Origin: Spisula solida | Taxonomy: Eukaryota; Mollusca; Bivalvia; Venerida; Mactridae | Length of the DNA: 64,000 nucleotides | NCBI GenBank assembly: GCA_947247005.1 | Contig: OX365947.1 | Location: 5,995,030-6,059,029 of the forward strand | Direction: 5' to 3' | Part shown: positions 31,784 to 43,087 of the stretch, piece after piece | Layout: each line of letters starts with the position of its first letter | Numbering within the stretch: position 1 is the first letter of the stretch | Program-made: the position numbers and the translations under genes | Notes under the pieces: generated by a model | What the model was told of the DNA's origin: nothing | Seen by the model: only the letters and a program-made list of their open reading frames with translations | Databases searched by the model: none

Positions 31784-32480
31784 AACATTGTGTGCTACAA
31801 GAAATCCGGGTGCGCAACATGGGAATGAAGTTGGCCTTATCATGACTAAAATCACTCCCGGAAGCTTATTTGAATGGGGACCAATTATCGACAGGATCCC
31901 CACAGCTCGCATTCAGTTCAAGATTCAAATGGTCACAGTCATCAAATGTTATGCCCCAACAAACCTGCCTGACATGGCGAACAATGACAACTTCTACCAT
32001 TAGTTTCAGGCAGTCAAGAACAATGACAACTTCAGTGTGTTGGGTACTTCTTCTTTTTAGGATTTCTGACAGCTAAAACCAGGCATTATGGACGTTTTTC
32101 TGTGGAAACTGTGTCATGCAGCCAAGGCATTCAGTTTTTTTGGTTGCTGAAACTAATTCATAATTCTTTTCACCAGCTTGGACTTGGGCGGATCTTTACT
32201 TTTTTAATTGGGCATTGTGCCTTGTATGTTGTTTATGTTTTCCTTGCTCGGTTGGTTCAGTTGGGCATTGTGCCTTGTGTGTTTTTAATGTTTCCATTGC
32301 TCGGCTGGTTAGGTTGAGTGCTGCCTTCCCTGTCTGACTTAATATTATATTTCTACCCCCAGATTCAGACAGTGAAGGATAATGCCAATTCAATTTCTAC
32401 CACCAGTTGCAGACGACAGTGATGGACAAAGACAACTTCTACCATCAGTTTCAGACAGCGACGTACAATGACAACTTCGA
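31784..32480 (+). pseudogene. LINE endonuclease remnant interrupted by R1
   Basis: The forward frame 31,788-32,003 reads an APE-endonuclease segment: HGNEVGLIMTK, EWGPIIDRIPTARIQF, VTVIKCYAPTNLPDMANNDNFYH. The QLQTVMDN-type 39-bp unit follows. An R1 copy (32,065-32,355) splits the remnant, and further 39-bp units lie at 32,356-32,480. The right edge is the tandem-duplication junction. Confidence 0.75.
32065..32355 (+). repeat. R1 dispersed repeat inside endonuclease remnant
   Basis: It runs from AGGATTTCTGACAGCTAAAAC through TTGGGCATTGTGCCTTG (two copies about 55 bp apart) and GCTCGGCTGGTTAGGTTGAG to CTGTCTGACTTAATATTAT. It is shared with 46,355-46,650 but absent from the left copy and from 58.5 kb. 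It therefore entered before the last tandem duplication but only in one lineage. Confidence 0.8.
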
Positions 32481-32489
32481 ACAATGCTA

Positions 32490-33439
32490 ATAACTAACTA
32501 AGATCAGTTCAGACCACACTTTTCAGGTCCATTTTCAGTGTTAATTGTACTTTATTCAACCTCAATATTAAAACCAAATCAATATTGAGGCCAGATTTCA
32601 TGGTTACTATCGATAGTATAACTATGTGTTGGTTTCGCAACTTACATACTTTAACATCTGAAAAATAAAACAAATCAAATGCAATCGTTCCACCGTTCGA
32701 TTTTTAATAAAATTTGGATTTATTGTAACAAGTAAATGCATTTGGCCTTATACGGTGATCGAAGTCAATTATTATTATTTCAGGCCGCCGATAAACAGAC
32801 GGTACATGTTAAGGTCTTCAAACTAGGTTACCTGATTTGATGGCTATGCTTTTTATGCGTAGATGTTCTAGATTAAAATTAAAAAGTGACATTTGAAATA
32901 CAGTTTCGAACTTATATAGGCCAATTTAGATGTATGTACCATTAAATAGGTATTTTATTAGTTTTAGAATGGCAGTAAAGAACGGATTTTATTCGTTTTC
33001 TCAAGTATTTACCATCCAATGAAATCAGAAATGTAATGCGAATACATAGATTAATAAAAAAGACGAATTGTCAACTATTGAATGTAAATAAGCGACTGAA
33101 AGGTCGCTCGATCAAATATCGCTGACACTGTAATTAATTGTTTTTGAGCTCGATCCACTGTAGTGCTTACGTATCGCCACATTCGACGGGATAGGTTTTG
33201 TTTTCCCTGTCAATTCATTCTATTTCTAACAATTAAATAAAATAAGTGTTTTATATATACAACAGGTGCCCGATGTCATTTCAATTTCTCTTTGATCGGT
33301 TGTATTAGATTGTTTACTTTAAACAATGGTTTGTTTTATTATGTAAATATTGATCCAAATTTGAATGCCGTCCAGGTCGCATATTAAATGAGTAAAATCA
33401 CAATTAAATCCATTGCTAGTTGATCAACCTTTTACAGCT
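32490..33439. other. Non-coding start of unit A
   Basis: It is the inverse of left 25.05-26.0 kb. There is no gene. About 40 bp present in unit B (46,790-46,840) and in the left arm is missing here. Confidence 0.55.
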
Positions 33440-33725
33440 GCAACTAGATCATTCAGCTTTATATAGCTGAAACTAGGTCATTCAGCTATTTATAGTTTAA
33501 ACTAGGTATGTCTGTATTTTGACAGCTGGGACTTGGACTTTCGACTTTATGACAGCTAAAACTTGGACTTTCAGCGGTTAAGTTAAATTTCTCATTCGGT
33601 TGTGTGTTTGGAATTGATGCATGTAATTGTGGTCTGTGTTGTTTTTATGTTTTCTTTGCTAGGCTGTTTCAGTTCATTGCTGCCTTCCTTGTCCGATTTA
33701 TACTTTCTTTTTAGGATATCCAGTC
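33440..33725 (+). repeat. R1 dispersed repeat
   Basis: It has repeated AGCTGAAACTAGGTCATTCAG segments, then ACTTGGACTTTCAGCGGTTAA, then CTGCCTTCCTTGTCCGATTT. It is at the same locus as 24,765-25,010 (left) and 47,725-48,015 (unit B). Confidence 0.75.
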
Positions 33726-33755
33726 CGCACACAATTAATGTTGATTGCTTTACCC

Positions 33756-33832
33756 ATGTGTGAATAGGTAGTCGAGAGAAAAGGTGCGGGATTTGAGACG
33801 GAGAGATCCATAGTTCGATCCCCATCTGTATC
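33756..33832 (+). other. tRNA-like SINE head
   Basis: GGTAGTCGAGAG resembles an A box and ATAGTTCGATCCCCATC a B box, spaced as in a tRNA. The acceptor stem does not pair, so this is read as a SINE head or tRNA pseudogene. It is also present at 48,048-48,128 and, diverged, at 24,432-24,505 (minus). Confidence 0.45.
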
Positions 33833-35119
33833 ACTGCTTTATTTATCTGAGAATTGCCACACGTATATGAATAGGTACTTAGTTGTTCTAGAAGCCTATG
33901 TTATGTGGCTGCAATAGGTCCGAATGTCATGCCGACTTGAGACTAAATAAATGGGGTTGAATGTACAGTCGTCTTCATGTCGGAAAGTTGCATCTGAATT
34001 TGTACTAATTTGTAATAAGGTTTCCATACACACCACATTTCACTGGCTTAGAATAAGAAGGACGTAAGCGAAATCAACATTTTGAGAAATCAAGGCAAAC
34101 ATATCTGAAAACTACTCTTTATTTATGGAAAAATAAGCTTTTTAAACTTCACCAGTATACCTAAAAGAACTACTTGTATGCATTAAAGATTGTTTTAAAG
34201 CGTATTAATCTGTTTCTGCAATAAGTCTTTGTGAAAATAAAATATTTGAAATCACCAAATTTGGAATCAATCGAACTGTCATAGTGCCAATACGAACTTA
34301 CGAGTGCACATGCGCTCGTTATGTACGGTACACACGTCTTACTTATATGTTCGTTTCAATTAATTAAGACTAAATCTGTGAATATATCAGTAAGACAAAA
34401 TTCATCCAGCTTAAATCATTCAACTTAACAGTTAAGCAATTTTAGTATTCAAATACGCATTAACTTGCAGATATTAGATAATGGCAACACAAGCGACACG
34501 TATCGTGTTAAACAATGTTATCTCACCATGTCTAATAGAAGAACCATTTATAACCATTGAATATGCACATTAAACATGTAAATAATCGGACTGCCACACC
34601 TTGCTACCCAATATCTAGTTTGTAAAGAACATGTACTTCAGTTATGAGTCATTCTATATATTATCTCAGACATATTAATAAAAATATCCTTGGCTTGCAA
34701 TTATATGCAGGACGTATCAAATGTCTGAAAACGAATTTGTCTCCTTTATTGACGCGCCTCCCTGATATTGACCCTCCCAAACGGCAACAACTTCCAAAAC
34801 CAGCAATAGTTTGGTTTCCAGCTCGCTTTTGTCTCTAGTGTTTCACAACTAATTAAATTGATGTTTTTATCAGCATGAGCATATTTTAAGTACTCTACGA
34901 ATTTTATTAAATATTGCTGACTTCCTCTGGCAAGGAATTCCCAATCATAGGCACAAAGTAATCAAATTGAATGTAATTTCTCGGAAATATTTTTTATTTC
35001 TACATGAGTATAAGGTGTTAGCAGTCTAAATATCTAAGATGGTCAGTATGTACGTCATGAGTTTTTGAAATGTGGCTTTAAATAAGGATGGTTGCATGTT
35101 GAATGTTTCTGATTCATAA
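33833..35119. other. Non-coding, with truncated MITE
   Basis: There is no gene. 34,050-34,150 is one half of the CTGGCTTAGAAT MITE, joined at about 34,155 to sequence that lies 1.67 kb away in the left arm. The rest mirrors left 20.7-21.6 kb. Confidence 0.55.
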
Positions 35120-35280
35120 AAAAGATAATAGAAAATTAGACAGGGAAGGCAGCTCTCATCTTAACCAGCCGCTAACAGAAAACATAAAAATCATCACATA
35201 CCACAATTGACGGCACAATGCACAACACACAACTGAACGAGAAAATGAACTTAACCGCCGAAAGTCCAAGTTTCAGGTGA
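35120..35280 (-). repeat. R1 dispersed repeat, short copy
   Basis: AATTAGACAGGGAAGGCAG, then TTAACCAGCCG, then CACAATGCACAACAC and AACCGCCGAAAGTCCAAG: R1 in reverse. It is shared with 49,425-49,575 and with left 20,555-20,680. Confidence 0.7.
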
Positions 35281-35904
35281 TAAATGTAGAGACAACAACA
35301 TTCAATTATTACATAAAACCTACTTTCCATATTTTCCAATTTATAAATAGAACTTGCAAGAATTACTGGAATTTCTTAACGAATTATTTCATTATAGAAA
35401 GGTATGTATTACATAAAGAAAAGTATTAATTTAGCCAGATTAATTGTTTATTTTCTAATTCAGCCTCCACATTAAATGACGTGCATGATTATACAGGCTC
35501 TACATATTGCCCGCTCGTGCTATTTTACGGGGCTATATCACATTTAAAACCCTTTAATGTTTCAGATCTGAAAACACGTGTTTTGTTTCAATGTTCAGGA
35601 TGAAACGCTCTCAGGACAAAAATAGCAAAGGCGATAATTCACACAATAATCTGATAAGAAAGTTCAATAGTAAAGTATGATTGAAAAATTACAATGAATG
35701 CCAGTATTTCAATGGTCCATTAGAGGCGTGTGTCTAACAGGTGCATGTTTTACAAATAGTGATCTTAAACAAACACAGGTTAATTGCCGTAAAACATCAC
35801 ACAGACAGAGAGAATACATCTTTCATGTTTAGTACAACACTATTTTTCTACACTGTCTATGAAAACGTACCATACATTTCGTGTACTCGGCTATCACGAA
35901 ACGA
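35281..35904. other. Non-coding, mirrors left 19.9-20.5 kb
   Basis: I see no gene. A forward open frame enters the following repeat from here, but its non-repeat part has no match I recognise and is broken in the left arm. Confidence 0.5.
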
Positions 35905-35906
35905 CT

Positions 35907-36355
35907 CTGTCATTCACTTTACAATCTCGACCATTCACGTAATAATTCGGCAATTCACAGAACAATTACGGTCATTTACGGAACAATCTCGATCATTCAC
36001 GAACAACTCGACAATTCACATAACAAACTCGACAATTCACGTAACAACTCGGCAATTCACGAAACAATCTCGATCATTTACGGAACAATCTCCATCATTC
36101 ACGAAACAATCTCGGTCATTCACGGAACAATCTCGGTCATTCACGGCACAATCTCGGTCATTCACGAAACAATCTTGGTCATTCACGGAACAATCTCGGT
36201 CATTCACGGAACAATCTCGGTCATTCACGGAACAATCTCGGTCATTCACGAAACAATCTCGGTCATTCACGGAACAATCTCGGTCATTCACGGAACAATC
36301 TCGGTCATTCACGGAACAATCGCGGTCATTCACAAAACATCCTCGGTCATTCATG
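35907..36355 (+). repeat. 21-bp minisatellite (~21 units), unit A
   Basis: A unit starting ATTCACGGAACAATCTC is repeated with small variants (ACGAAAC, ACAAAAC). Because 21 is a multiple of three, each frame gives a seven-residue repeat: TEQSRSF and VIHGTIS forward, VNDRDCS reverse. Long overlapping open frames appear on both strands. The left arm has only about five degenerate units, and unit B has about twenty at 50,196-50,622. Confidence 0.92.
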
Positions 36356-36840
36356 GTACTAAATGGAACAAAACTGGGCAGCTTAACATTTGCTAACAGA
36401 AACTTGAATGGGAATTTTAAGCCATATATAACATTACAACCTTTTTTGCAAAAGACTTTCAAGCAAATCATTTTGTTTTATTTTTGTTTTGTTTGCTACC
36501 TCCATTTTATCCTGCAAGAAAGTCGTATTAGTTGCATATCTTATATCCACAAATATACAACCTTATTGTAAAAATGAACGTCTATATAGCCTAGTGGCAC
36601 ATAGTTAGTTCTAAGTTCCATTTCCCCTTGGTCCTGTACTAATGACAGGACTTGTATGCATGGCTTCTGACATAACCACATAGCAATTGAGGGAGTGCCA
36701 AGATTGCTCAATGGATGTTATATATTTTAGAGGGTGTCACATAACTGGTTAAATGACGACATTTGAAACTTTTGGGCGGAAATTACCAGTGAACTAGAGA
36801 TGTCAAACGATCATGCAATACATATACGTATTATAACAAT
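36356..36840. other. Non-coding, single copy of a 296-bp segment
   Basis: 36,380-36,670 is present once here and about two and a half times in unit B (50,651-51,400). There is no gene. Confidence 0.6.
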
Positions 36841-37003
36841 AAAAACATAATAATCGACCAATAATAAAAGTAATTTTAATGCATATTAGACATAAAAACA
36901 TAATAATCGACCAATAATAAAAGTAATTTTAATGCATATTAGACATAAAAATATAATAATCGACCAATAATAAAAGTAATTTTAATGCATATTAGACATA
37001 AAA
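36841..37003 (+). repeat. 53-bp minisatellite, three units
   Basis: TAATCGACCAATAATAAAAG recurs at 36,851, 36,904 and 36,957. Unit B has two units (51,587-51,690), and the left arm has one diverged copy. Confidence 0.9.
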
Positions 37004-38039
37004 AATAAAATCGCTTTCACGTTTTAGGAACCAAAGTATTGCCTATAGTTTACGTATTCGATATATAAACGCCACACCTAGTTGTATACTTTCACTTGTT
37101 GAAAGTCAATTGTGCTTAAACTCAACATAATTATGATGTTAGACACTGTAAAATCTCATATTTTGGCGTGGCTTAAATTGTGCGGTTTGTTATTCGATAT
37201 GAGATCTCGTGATTAATTGCTTGTGAATTAAAATTTCAGGACTTTAAGGACAAAAGAAAAAAATCAACAACGTTCATGAGCATACAATTTCACGAATCTT
37301 TGGAATGTGTTGATATCGCGAAATTTACAACATCCCGAACGTTTCTGATTTTGACGTATGCCTATTAACTGGACTGGCAATGTGTTCCTGCAACGCCCTG
37401 TTTCCCTGCTGCGAAGTAGAACTGCCATCTGTCACTTTCGTTTCAATATAACGTTTGAAAAGCAAGTGTCACATTAGTAATAATTACATACGTGTTATTC
37501 TTACAGTTCAATAATTGATGAACAGGTGGGTATGTTAGTATTTGATTTATTTTTATTAATTCTACCATCTAAACATCGCCACATCTAAATATTATTTTTA
37601 TTTTTTATGCGAGAATGAATTCTTCATAGACTGTCATATTTACATTGGGCGGACTAATTAAACGTTATATATATCATGACAACTAAAGGGGGCAATCTTT
37701 GTGAAAGGGACACATCTATTGAACACACCAGGCATCGCTGCGTGGTTCCTCGATAATACAGAACTGTCAAAGATGGAAAACGTATACTTACTTTCTCAAT
37801 ACAGAGCTCTTTCATATTTTCTGTTATTTACTATACAAGGATATATAACAATACGTGGACCAGTCAGAATAGAGGGCGTGGTTACACTAGACATTGTGGT
37901 GAAGTATATTATTCTATCTTCCGAAATAAATGCAAACGTCAATTTCTTTCACTGGCAACATAAAGTAACCGTTACCCGTATACGAGCCTACGTGACATTA
38001 GTCTTACACTATACGATCACTCTGTAAGGCATCGTTTTT
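37004..38039. other. Non-coding, strongly similar between arms
   Basis: It is the inverse of left 17.85-19.1 kb without the left R1 insertion. The 108-codon forward frame at 37,701-38,027 is rejected as a gene. Confidence 0.55.
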
Positions 38040-38580
38040 GAATATCGCTAGTATAAGTACACTGTCACGATATCATAGTTAGCAAACCGTTATCATACTA
38101 TACCAAAGAAGCTACTAGTATTGCGATACCATCTGAAAATATTGTAGTCAACAGTAGTACAGTTAGAAAACCATTACGATATTATAGTCAGGACATTACA
38201 TGTATTGTGATATTACCAAGACATGGTTGTTATAAACAAACAACTAGTATAGCGATACCATATCTGTCTTATAGCCAGCAAGTTATTGCGATACTGTCAC
38301 GATAGTATAGTTAGCAAACCATTGCAACACTGTCGCGATATTATAGTCAGCAATATATCACGCTATTGCCATGATATTATGAACAGCAATATATTGCGAT
38401 ACTGTCACGTTATTAGAGTCAGTAAACCAGTGCGATACTGTCACGACGTAATTAACAGCAAACCATTGCGATACTGCCACGATATTGCAAGCAGCAATAC
38501 ATGATTGCGATTCTGTCAAGATAAGGAGAAATATATTGCGATAATGTCACGATATTATAACAGTATGGTGTAGTGTAATA
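38040..38580 (+). repeat. Degenerate tandem repeats, GATACTGTCACGATATTAT type
   Basis: Units of ~33-40 bp are built from TTGCGATACTGTCACGATA and ATTATAGTCAGCAA. The copy number differs from unit B (52,750-53,345), where a TACATGATTGCGATTCTGTC unit is duplicated. Confidence 0.7.
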
Positions 38581-38587
38581 GACATGT

Positions 38588-38803
38588 ATTATACACTGTA
38601 TGATGTAAATACTATAGCGCATAGACGGTCCAAAGCCACACAGAAACGACGTCAGCGCCTAGCCAATCCAGTCAAGAGTCAGACATAGAATGAATCATCC
38701 ATATCCAAAAAAATGGATATTTCAAGAAAACCTATATACTCGCCCCGCAATGAATGACACACTGCAGACTTTAAATTTCGTGCATAATTAACCATTAAGT
38801 AAG
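38588..38803 (+). mobile_element. R2 insertion (right arm only)
   Basis: The left arm reads straight across this point (GTAATGGACATGGATTATATAAG.., about 17,205, minus), whereas both right units carry ~215 extra bp containing R2: CAAAGCCACAC, CAGCGCCTAGCC, CATCCATATCC, GCAATGAATGACAC. Another copy lies upstream of the left P4H at 4,137-4,310. No termini of a known class were seen. Confidence 0.6.
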
Positions 38804-39009
38804 TTCTGTTGATGACCAGATCATTCATTCTCGTATATGGCACAACTATATCAATACTTCCCATTTATGTAGTTGCATGATCAGCATTATGCTATTATCT
38901 TTGCATCTGACCGAGCATGCCAGCTGTTACGTTGTTGACTAATATATAAATACACAACTGATTACAAACAATTCGCGTGTTATAATTGTTGTCTATACTT
39001 GAATGAAAC
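38804..39009. other. Non-coding
   Basis: It mirrors left 16.03-16.13 and 17.16-17.2 kb and shows the pre-insertion state of the left LINE/MITE site. Confidence 0.5.
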
Positions 39010-39409
39010 ATTCTAACATAGCACGTGATATTTGCCTTCTTTGCGTATATTGAGCTTACCATATTTTATTACCGCGATAAAATATAGCTGATTTGGTGAC
39101 GTCACGTTTGACGTCATATACTATGACAAATGACGTAACGGTGTCGGTAACGTTCCTAGGAAAGAAAGTAGTTTGACGTCAACCTGTCTTGTTGTGCTTT
39201 AAATGGCAAAGCATTGGCGATGTTAGAATCGAAATAATAAATAGGAGGTTTGCTTTGTTGTGTTATAAAATATAGGCACTCGTTTGAATGCGTACATTGA
39301 ATCACTCGTGCTACGCACTCGTGATTTAATTACTACGCATCCAAACACGTGCCTATATTTTATCACGCAACAAAACATAGCTACGTATTCATTATTTCTT
39401 AATTAAAAC
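39010..39409. mobile_element. ~400-bp composite insertion with foldback and CRE-like cluster
   Basis: The left arm is uninterrupted here (GAATGAAACATTAAAACAATAA, in two parts). The first half (39,010-39,228) has inverted ends TTCTAACAT / ATGTTAGAA and four TGACGTCA/TGACGTAA sites (39,097, 39,109, 39,131, 39,174). The second half (39,229-39,409) folds back on itself: TTGTTGTGTTATAAAATATA faces its inverse, with a loop that contains CACTCGTGCTACGCACTCGTG. It looks like two nested or adjacent MITEs. Confidence 0.65.
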
Positions 39410-39450
39410 AATAATATGACACACTTAATACAACCACACTGCTTGAAAAA

Positions 39451-39588
39451 TCTTGGCACGATACTAAAGTCTTGGCACGATACTAAAATCTTGGCACGAT
39501 ACTGAAATCTTGGCACGATACTGAAATCTTGGCACGATACTAAAGTCTTGTACATGATACTAAAGTCTTGTACACGATAAATCCGTTT
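39451..39588 (+). repeat. 19-bp minisatellite, about seven units
   Basis: TCTTGGCACGATACTAAAG starts at 39,451, 39,470, 39,489, 39,508 and 39,527. Two variant units (TCTTGTACATGATACTAAAG and TCTTGTACACGATAAAT) follow. The left arm has one to two units near 15,945-15,970. The region is deleted in unit B. Confidence 0.9.
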
Positions 39589-40590
39589 TACGCTGAATGA
39601 CTGATATCTATAGTTAATTTACTTCCGACAAAATCATCACCTATGCTTGTATTGGCGAAATTGCTGAGTATCTTATCTCGAATATGTTTCTATTTTAAAT
39701 ATTGTGAATGAAAGACTTGACTAAAAAAGGAAGACATATCTGATGTGATTATCTTATAATCAATGGACGTATTGTCATATTGTCGATATAGAATATTTGG
39801 TTTGATTGTCAGAAGCTACCGACACGCTGCAGGAGTCAAAACGGGTCCGTGACGATAGTCAAGATTTATGTGACGATACGATACATGTATCAATAAGATG
39901 TAACGTGTTTAGCTGACCCGCGGTAAAACACAAATACTGTTATTCATATTATAATAGTAAATATGTGTTTATTATATCGTATTGTTTTGTACACGCTTGG
40001 ATTGTCGCTTTAATTGTTAGTTTATTAATGCCGCAAGATGGTTTATCAGTATTCAAAAGATGCTTTTCTGACCTTGTACATCATGATGTTGTCATTAATA
40101 AGAGGGCGTATTGGTAAAATTGTATTTACTGTATATATTTGGATGTCAAAAGGACTGGCTTCGGTGGCGGCAATCAGGTTGCATCAACTATTTTTCTTAG
40201 ACTGGCACCCGTTCGAATGTTTAAAATACGAAAGTCAAAATCAGAGCGAGGCACCAGTCTGTTTTATTTCTTTCCGAACCATTCTGATAACCTCGGCCTT
40301 ACTGCTTTATAACTGGTGTTTACCGATTGTTTCCGAGCTTGTACGGGAAGTGCCGAGAAAATACGACTGTTGTGGTATTTAGATGTATACGGGAATCGAC
40401 ATTGCGGGGAGTGTTATGTATGCGACCACAAGCTGACTTTGAGATTTGCCCTCAAAGCGTGTATGCATGATCTGTCTAAACAACCACAATAATTATATAG
40501 ACAATGCAATGAATGGCGCACACAATTCCACATGCAATATTGTTGGCCTTCTAGTATTATGCTTTAGACAATCGGCATTGTATGCTATAT
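39589..40590. other. Non-coding, mirrors left 14.75-15.94 kb
   Basis: There is no confirmed gene. It contains one 114-codon open frame listed separately. Confidence 0.5.
40038..40382 (+). CDS. Unrecognised 114-aa ORF
   Basis: I do not recognise it. It has two moderately hydrophobic stretches (LTLYIMMLSLI and ILITSALLLYNWCLPIV) and a basic, Cys-containing end (REVPRKYDCCGI). About 150 bp of it is missing from the paralogous left-arm sequence, which has several stops. Unit B lacks the whole region. It is therefore not maintained and is probably a chance frame. Confidence 0.12.
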   Translation: MVYQYSKDAFLTLYIMMLSLIRGRIGKIVFTVYIWMSKGLASVAAIRLHQLFFLDWHPFECLKYESQNQSEAPVCFISFRTILITSALLLYNWCLPIVSELVREVPRKYDCCGI

Positions 40591-40842
40591 TATAAGTCTA
40601 AGATAGTTCAAGTGTCCTGTTAGTGCCTATATTATAAGTCTAAGATAGTTCAAGTGTCCTGTTAGTGCCTATATTATAAGTCTAAGATAGTTCAAGTGTC
40701 CTGTTAGTGCGTATATTATAAGTCTAAGATAGTTCAAGTGTCCTGTTAGTGCCTATATTATAAGTCTAAGATAGTTCAAGTGTCCTGTTAGTGCCTATAT
40801 TATAAGTCTAAGATAGTTCAAGTGTCCTGTTAGTGTGTATGA
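40591..40842 (+). repeat. 42-bp minisatellite, six units
   Basis: TATAAGTCTAAGATAGTTCA recurs every 42 bp from 40,591, each unit ending ..AGTGTCCTGTTAGTGCCTAT. It occupies the same ancestral spot as the 52-bp array of the left arm. Only the segment GTGTCCTGTTAGTGC is common to both units. Confidence 0.92.
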
Positions 40843-42640
40843 AATATGACAATACTAATAACGTACCGATCACTTTTATCATTTTTCATAGACTACGCCG
40901 AACGTAAGATATACATAATAAGAAACCTTTATTTATATTAGCGTAGAGTATGTCGAAGACGTTTCTTATGTTTATTGTATTAATATAGCATGTACACAGC
41001 CTTATCTTCATCGATGCATAGCACCCTACCACTAGGCCAATAACGAGCGTATTAAAGCAAGTCTTTTAATAAGACTAATACTCAAACTTTCACTGTGAAG
41101 CCTACGTTCGCTTAGAGAATACAGTTTGTGGTCTGGGCTGACTCGGTGGCTAGGTCGTGTAAAACCAACGGATAAAATAAAACTAATATGGTGTGGGCCT
41201 TGCTGCTATCATAATATCAACGGGTACCAGTATTCCATCTGCATTCAGCTCAGCAATAAAAGGGTGTTCAAAGTGGGAATATGGTCTCTCACCCGGCATG
41301 GTTGTGTCTATGGCATGATACCATCATAAATGAGGTGAAGAGAGTGATCAATATAAGGTTTGGAACTGTTTTCATAAAATAGATACAAATGCACTGTACA
41401 TGTAAAATAACATAATTTCTTTGGTTTAAATTTCATAGATTTTGATAAAAATGCACTTTCGTTGGATCGTAAATTCGTGAAATACAAAACATGGAAGGAC
41501 CAATCTATTTTCTGTATTGGGGAGGTCGATTAATCATGGGGATTAGATTTTTTGATCGAGTTTAACAACAAAATCAACGAAAGTTCAACTCCCTCTATAA
41601 TGATTTACAGTATACTAGTATAAACTGAAGCATTTGCAGCATGCTATGCAGTTACAATGCACAGAGCTATGTAACGATAAAAATCACTGTACGGACGAAA
41701 TTTTTCCAAGCTTCCATCTTGTTTCGGTATTGTCGCAGTGAACAATCAAAGATAACACACAATGTTTGTATCCATGTCATAACTTCGATAACATCATAAA
41801 AACTCTGATAATCTGGTGGAAATCGACTGTCAGCAAGTATGTGCGTACCAACGACTCTCCCTAGATACGTCACGAAGTCACGCACAGGATGCTTACGTGT
41901 GACATAATGTAATACCATAAGTATAGTTTGTTACCAATCCGTCCTATTTGACGACAGATTACGCTAGAATGACATTTTTGAAAATGTTGAAGTATTTGTT
42001 GAATGAAAATGTCAAATAGGGCATTTCGGTAATATGTTGTCTCTGAGGATACGTGTCTATAGCCTGCCTGTCGTCTATGGTGACACGATGAACGTGCTAT
42101 AACTAGAGATCGGTCCCCATCTCTGAACGTAGATGTACCATATTTGCTCATTGGCCCGCGTTACCATCAATCATTTAGGAATGTCAACTTATTGGTTCAC
42201 AAGCATGTAAATGTAGTACTTTTCTGTGGCTACTTATGAAAATATGCCATTCACCAATAGCTAGCTTGTGGGTACATTTGCAAATGAACACCTCTGTATA
42301 CAAACATGATCTCTTCTGTGAGAATTGCTTCTGTCATTGTATGTAGTACATCAATCGGGTCCGTAACGATTGTAGGCAGTTACGTAGCAAAGCACATTGG
42401 TGTTAAACATCCGACGAGTTAGAACAACAAATTCCATACGCACCTAACCTTCGAAACAACAGAGTGCGTTGCAATGCTTCGCTCCAATATTGATTTAAAA
42501 TGCACGTTGTTGTTAAAATGTAAAAGGAAACGTTACATACTTGCTTGCGCTGGGTACTTTGTTTATTAATATATGTTAAATGTAAGTTCCTTATGCATTC
42601 TACAAAGGATACTTTGATTAAAAATACACAGAAAGGCTAG
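40843..42640. other. Non-coding, mirrors left 11.95-14.58 kb
   Basis: There is no gene. It contains the empty site (about 41,497-41,520) of the left mariner-like element and the CCCTATTTGAC foldback (about 41,935-42,025). Confidence 0.55.
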
Positions 42641-43087
42641 TAAGCGGAATGACTTTATTTTACGAGATTAACACATTTGCATATACATGTAAACACAATA
42701 TTCCATGCGGACCTCATCATATAGTACATACATTTAACATGATAGTGGCAAACACAGTAAACTTAACAAATGAAATGAAAGTAGATAATACATATTAACT
42801 TAGATGAATAATGAAGATTTTGTATAAACATGTCTTAATTATTCAAATACACACTATGATACAAAGACATAATATAAAAAGTTACAAGACAATAAATATA
42901 ATGTTTAATATGATTCTAGAACATAAATATTTGATTGGTAGTCCCAGTCGGGAAACTTCAATTTTATATACATTATTTTGAATTGTTCTAGAGAGCTAGC
43001 TGTTCTTATATGAAAAGGTATCTTTTCCCAAAGTATTGGTTCAATGTAGCTTAATGATAATATATAGATAGATAAAAGCATGGTCAA
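42641..43087 (-). pseudogene. LINE 3' fragment (unit A)
   Basis: The minus strand encodes the very end of a LINE ORF: LWEKIPFHIRTASSLEQFKI, then a stop. About 260 bp of 3' sequence follows, ending TAAAATAAAGTCATTCCGC. The left arm lacks it. An equal copy in unit B (55,164-55,610) shows it was present before the tandem duplication. Confidence 0.75.

Noticed and set aside
32196..32393. Small frames overlapping R1 copies (also 46,489-46,728, 33,592-33,834 and 47,889-48,131)
   Set aside because: They coincide with the dispersed R1 repeat and recur only because the repeat does.
33756..33832. Possible tRNA gene
   Set aside because: It has the same problem: box motifs but no closed cloverleaf, and it is repeated with the tandem unit.
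35741..36571. 276-codon (and at 50,030 281-codon) forward frames plus long reverse frames
   Set aside because: They are created by the 21-bp repeat, whose length is a multiple of three and lacks stops in several frames. Flanking parts are not conserved in the left arm.
41667..42151. Minus-strand frames similar to 12,387-12,659
   Set aside because: The shared residues come from a conserved non-coding foldback; the frames start and stop differently in each copy.
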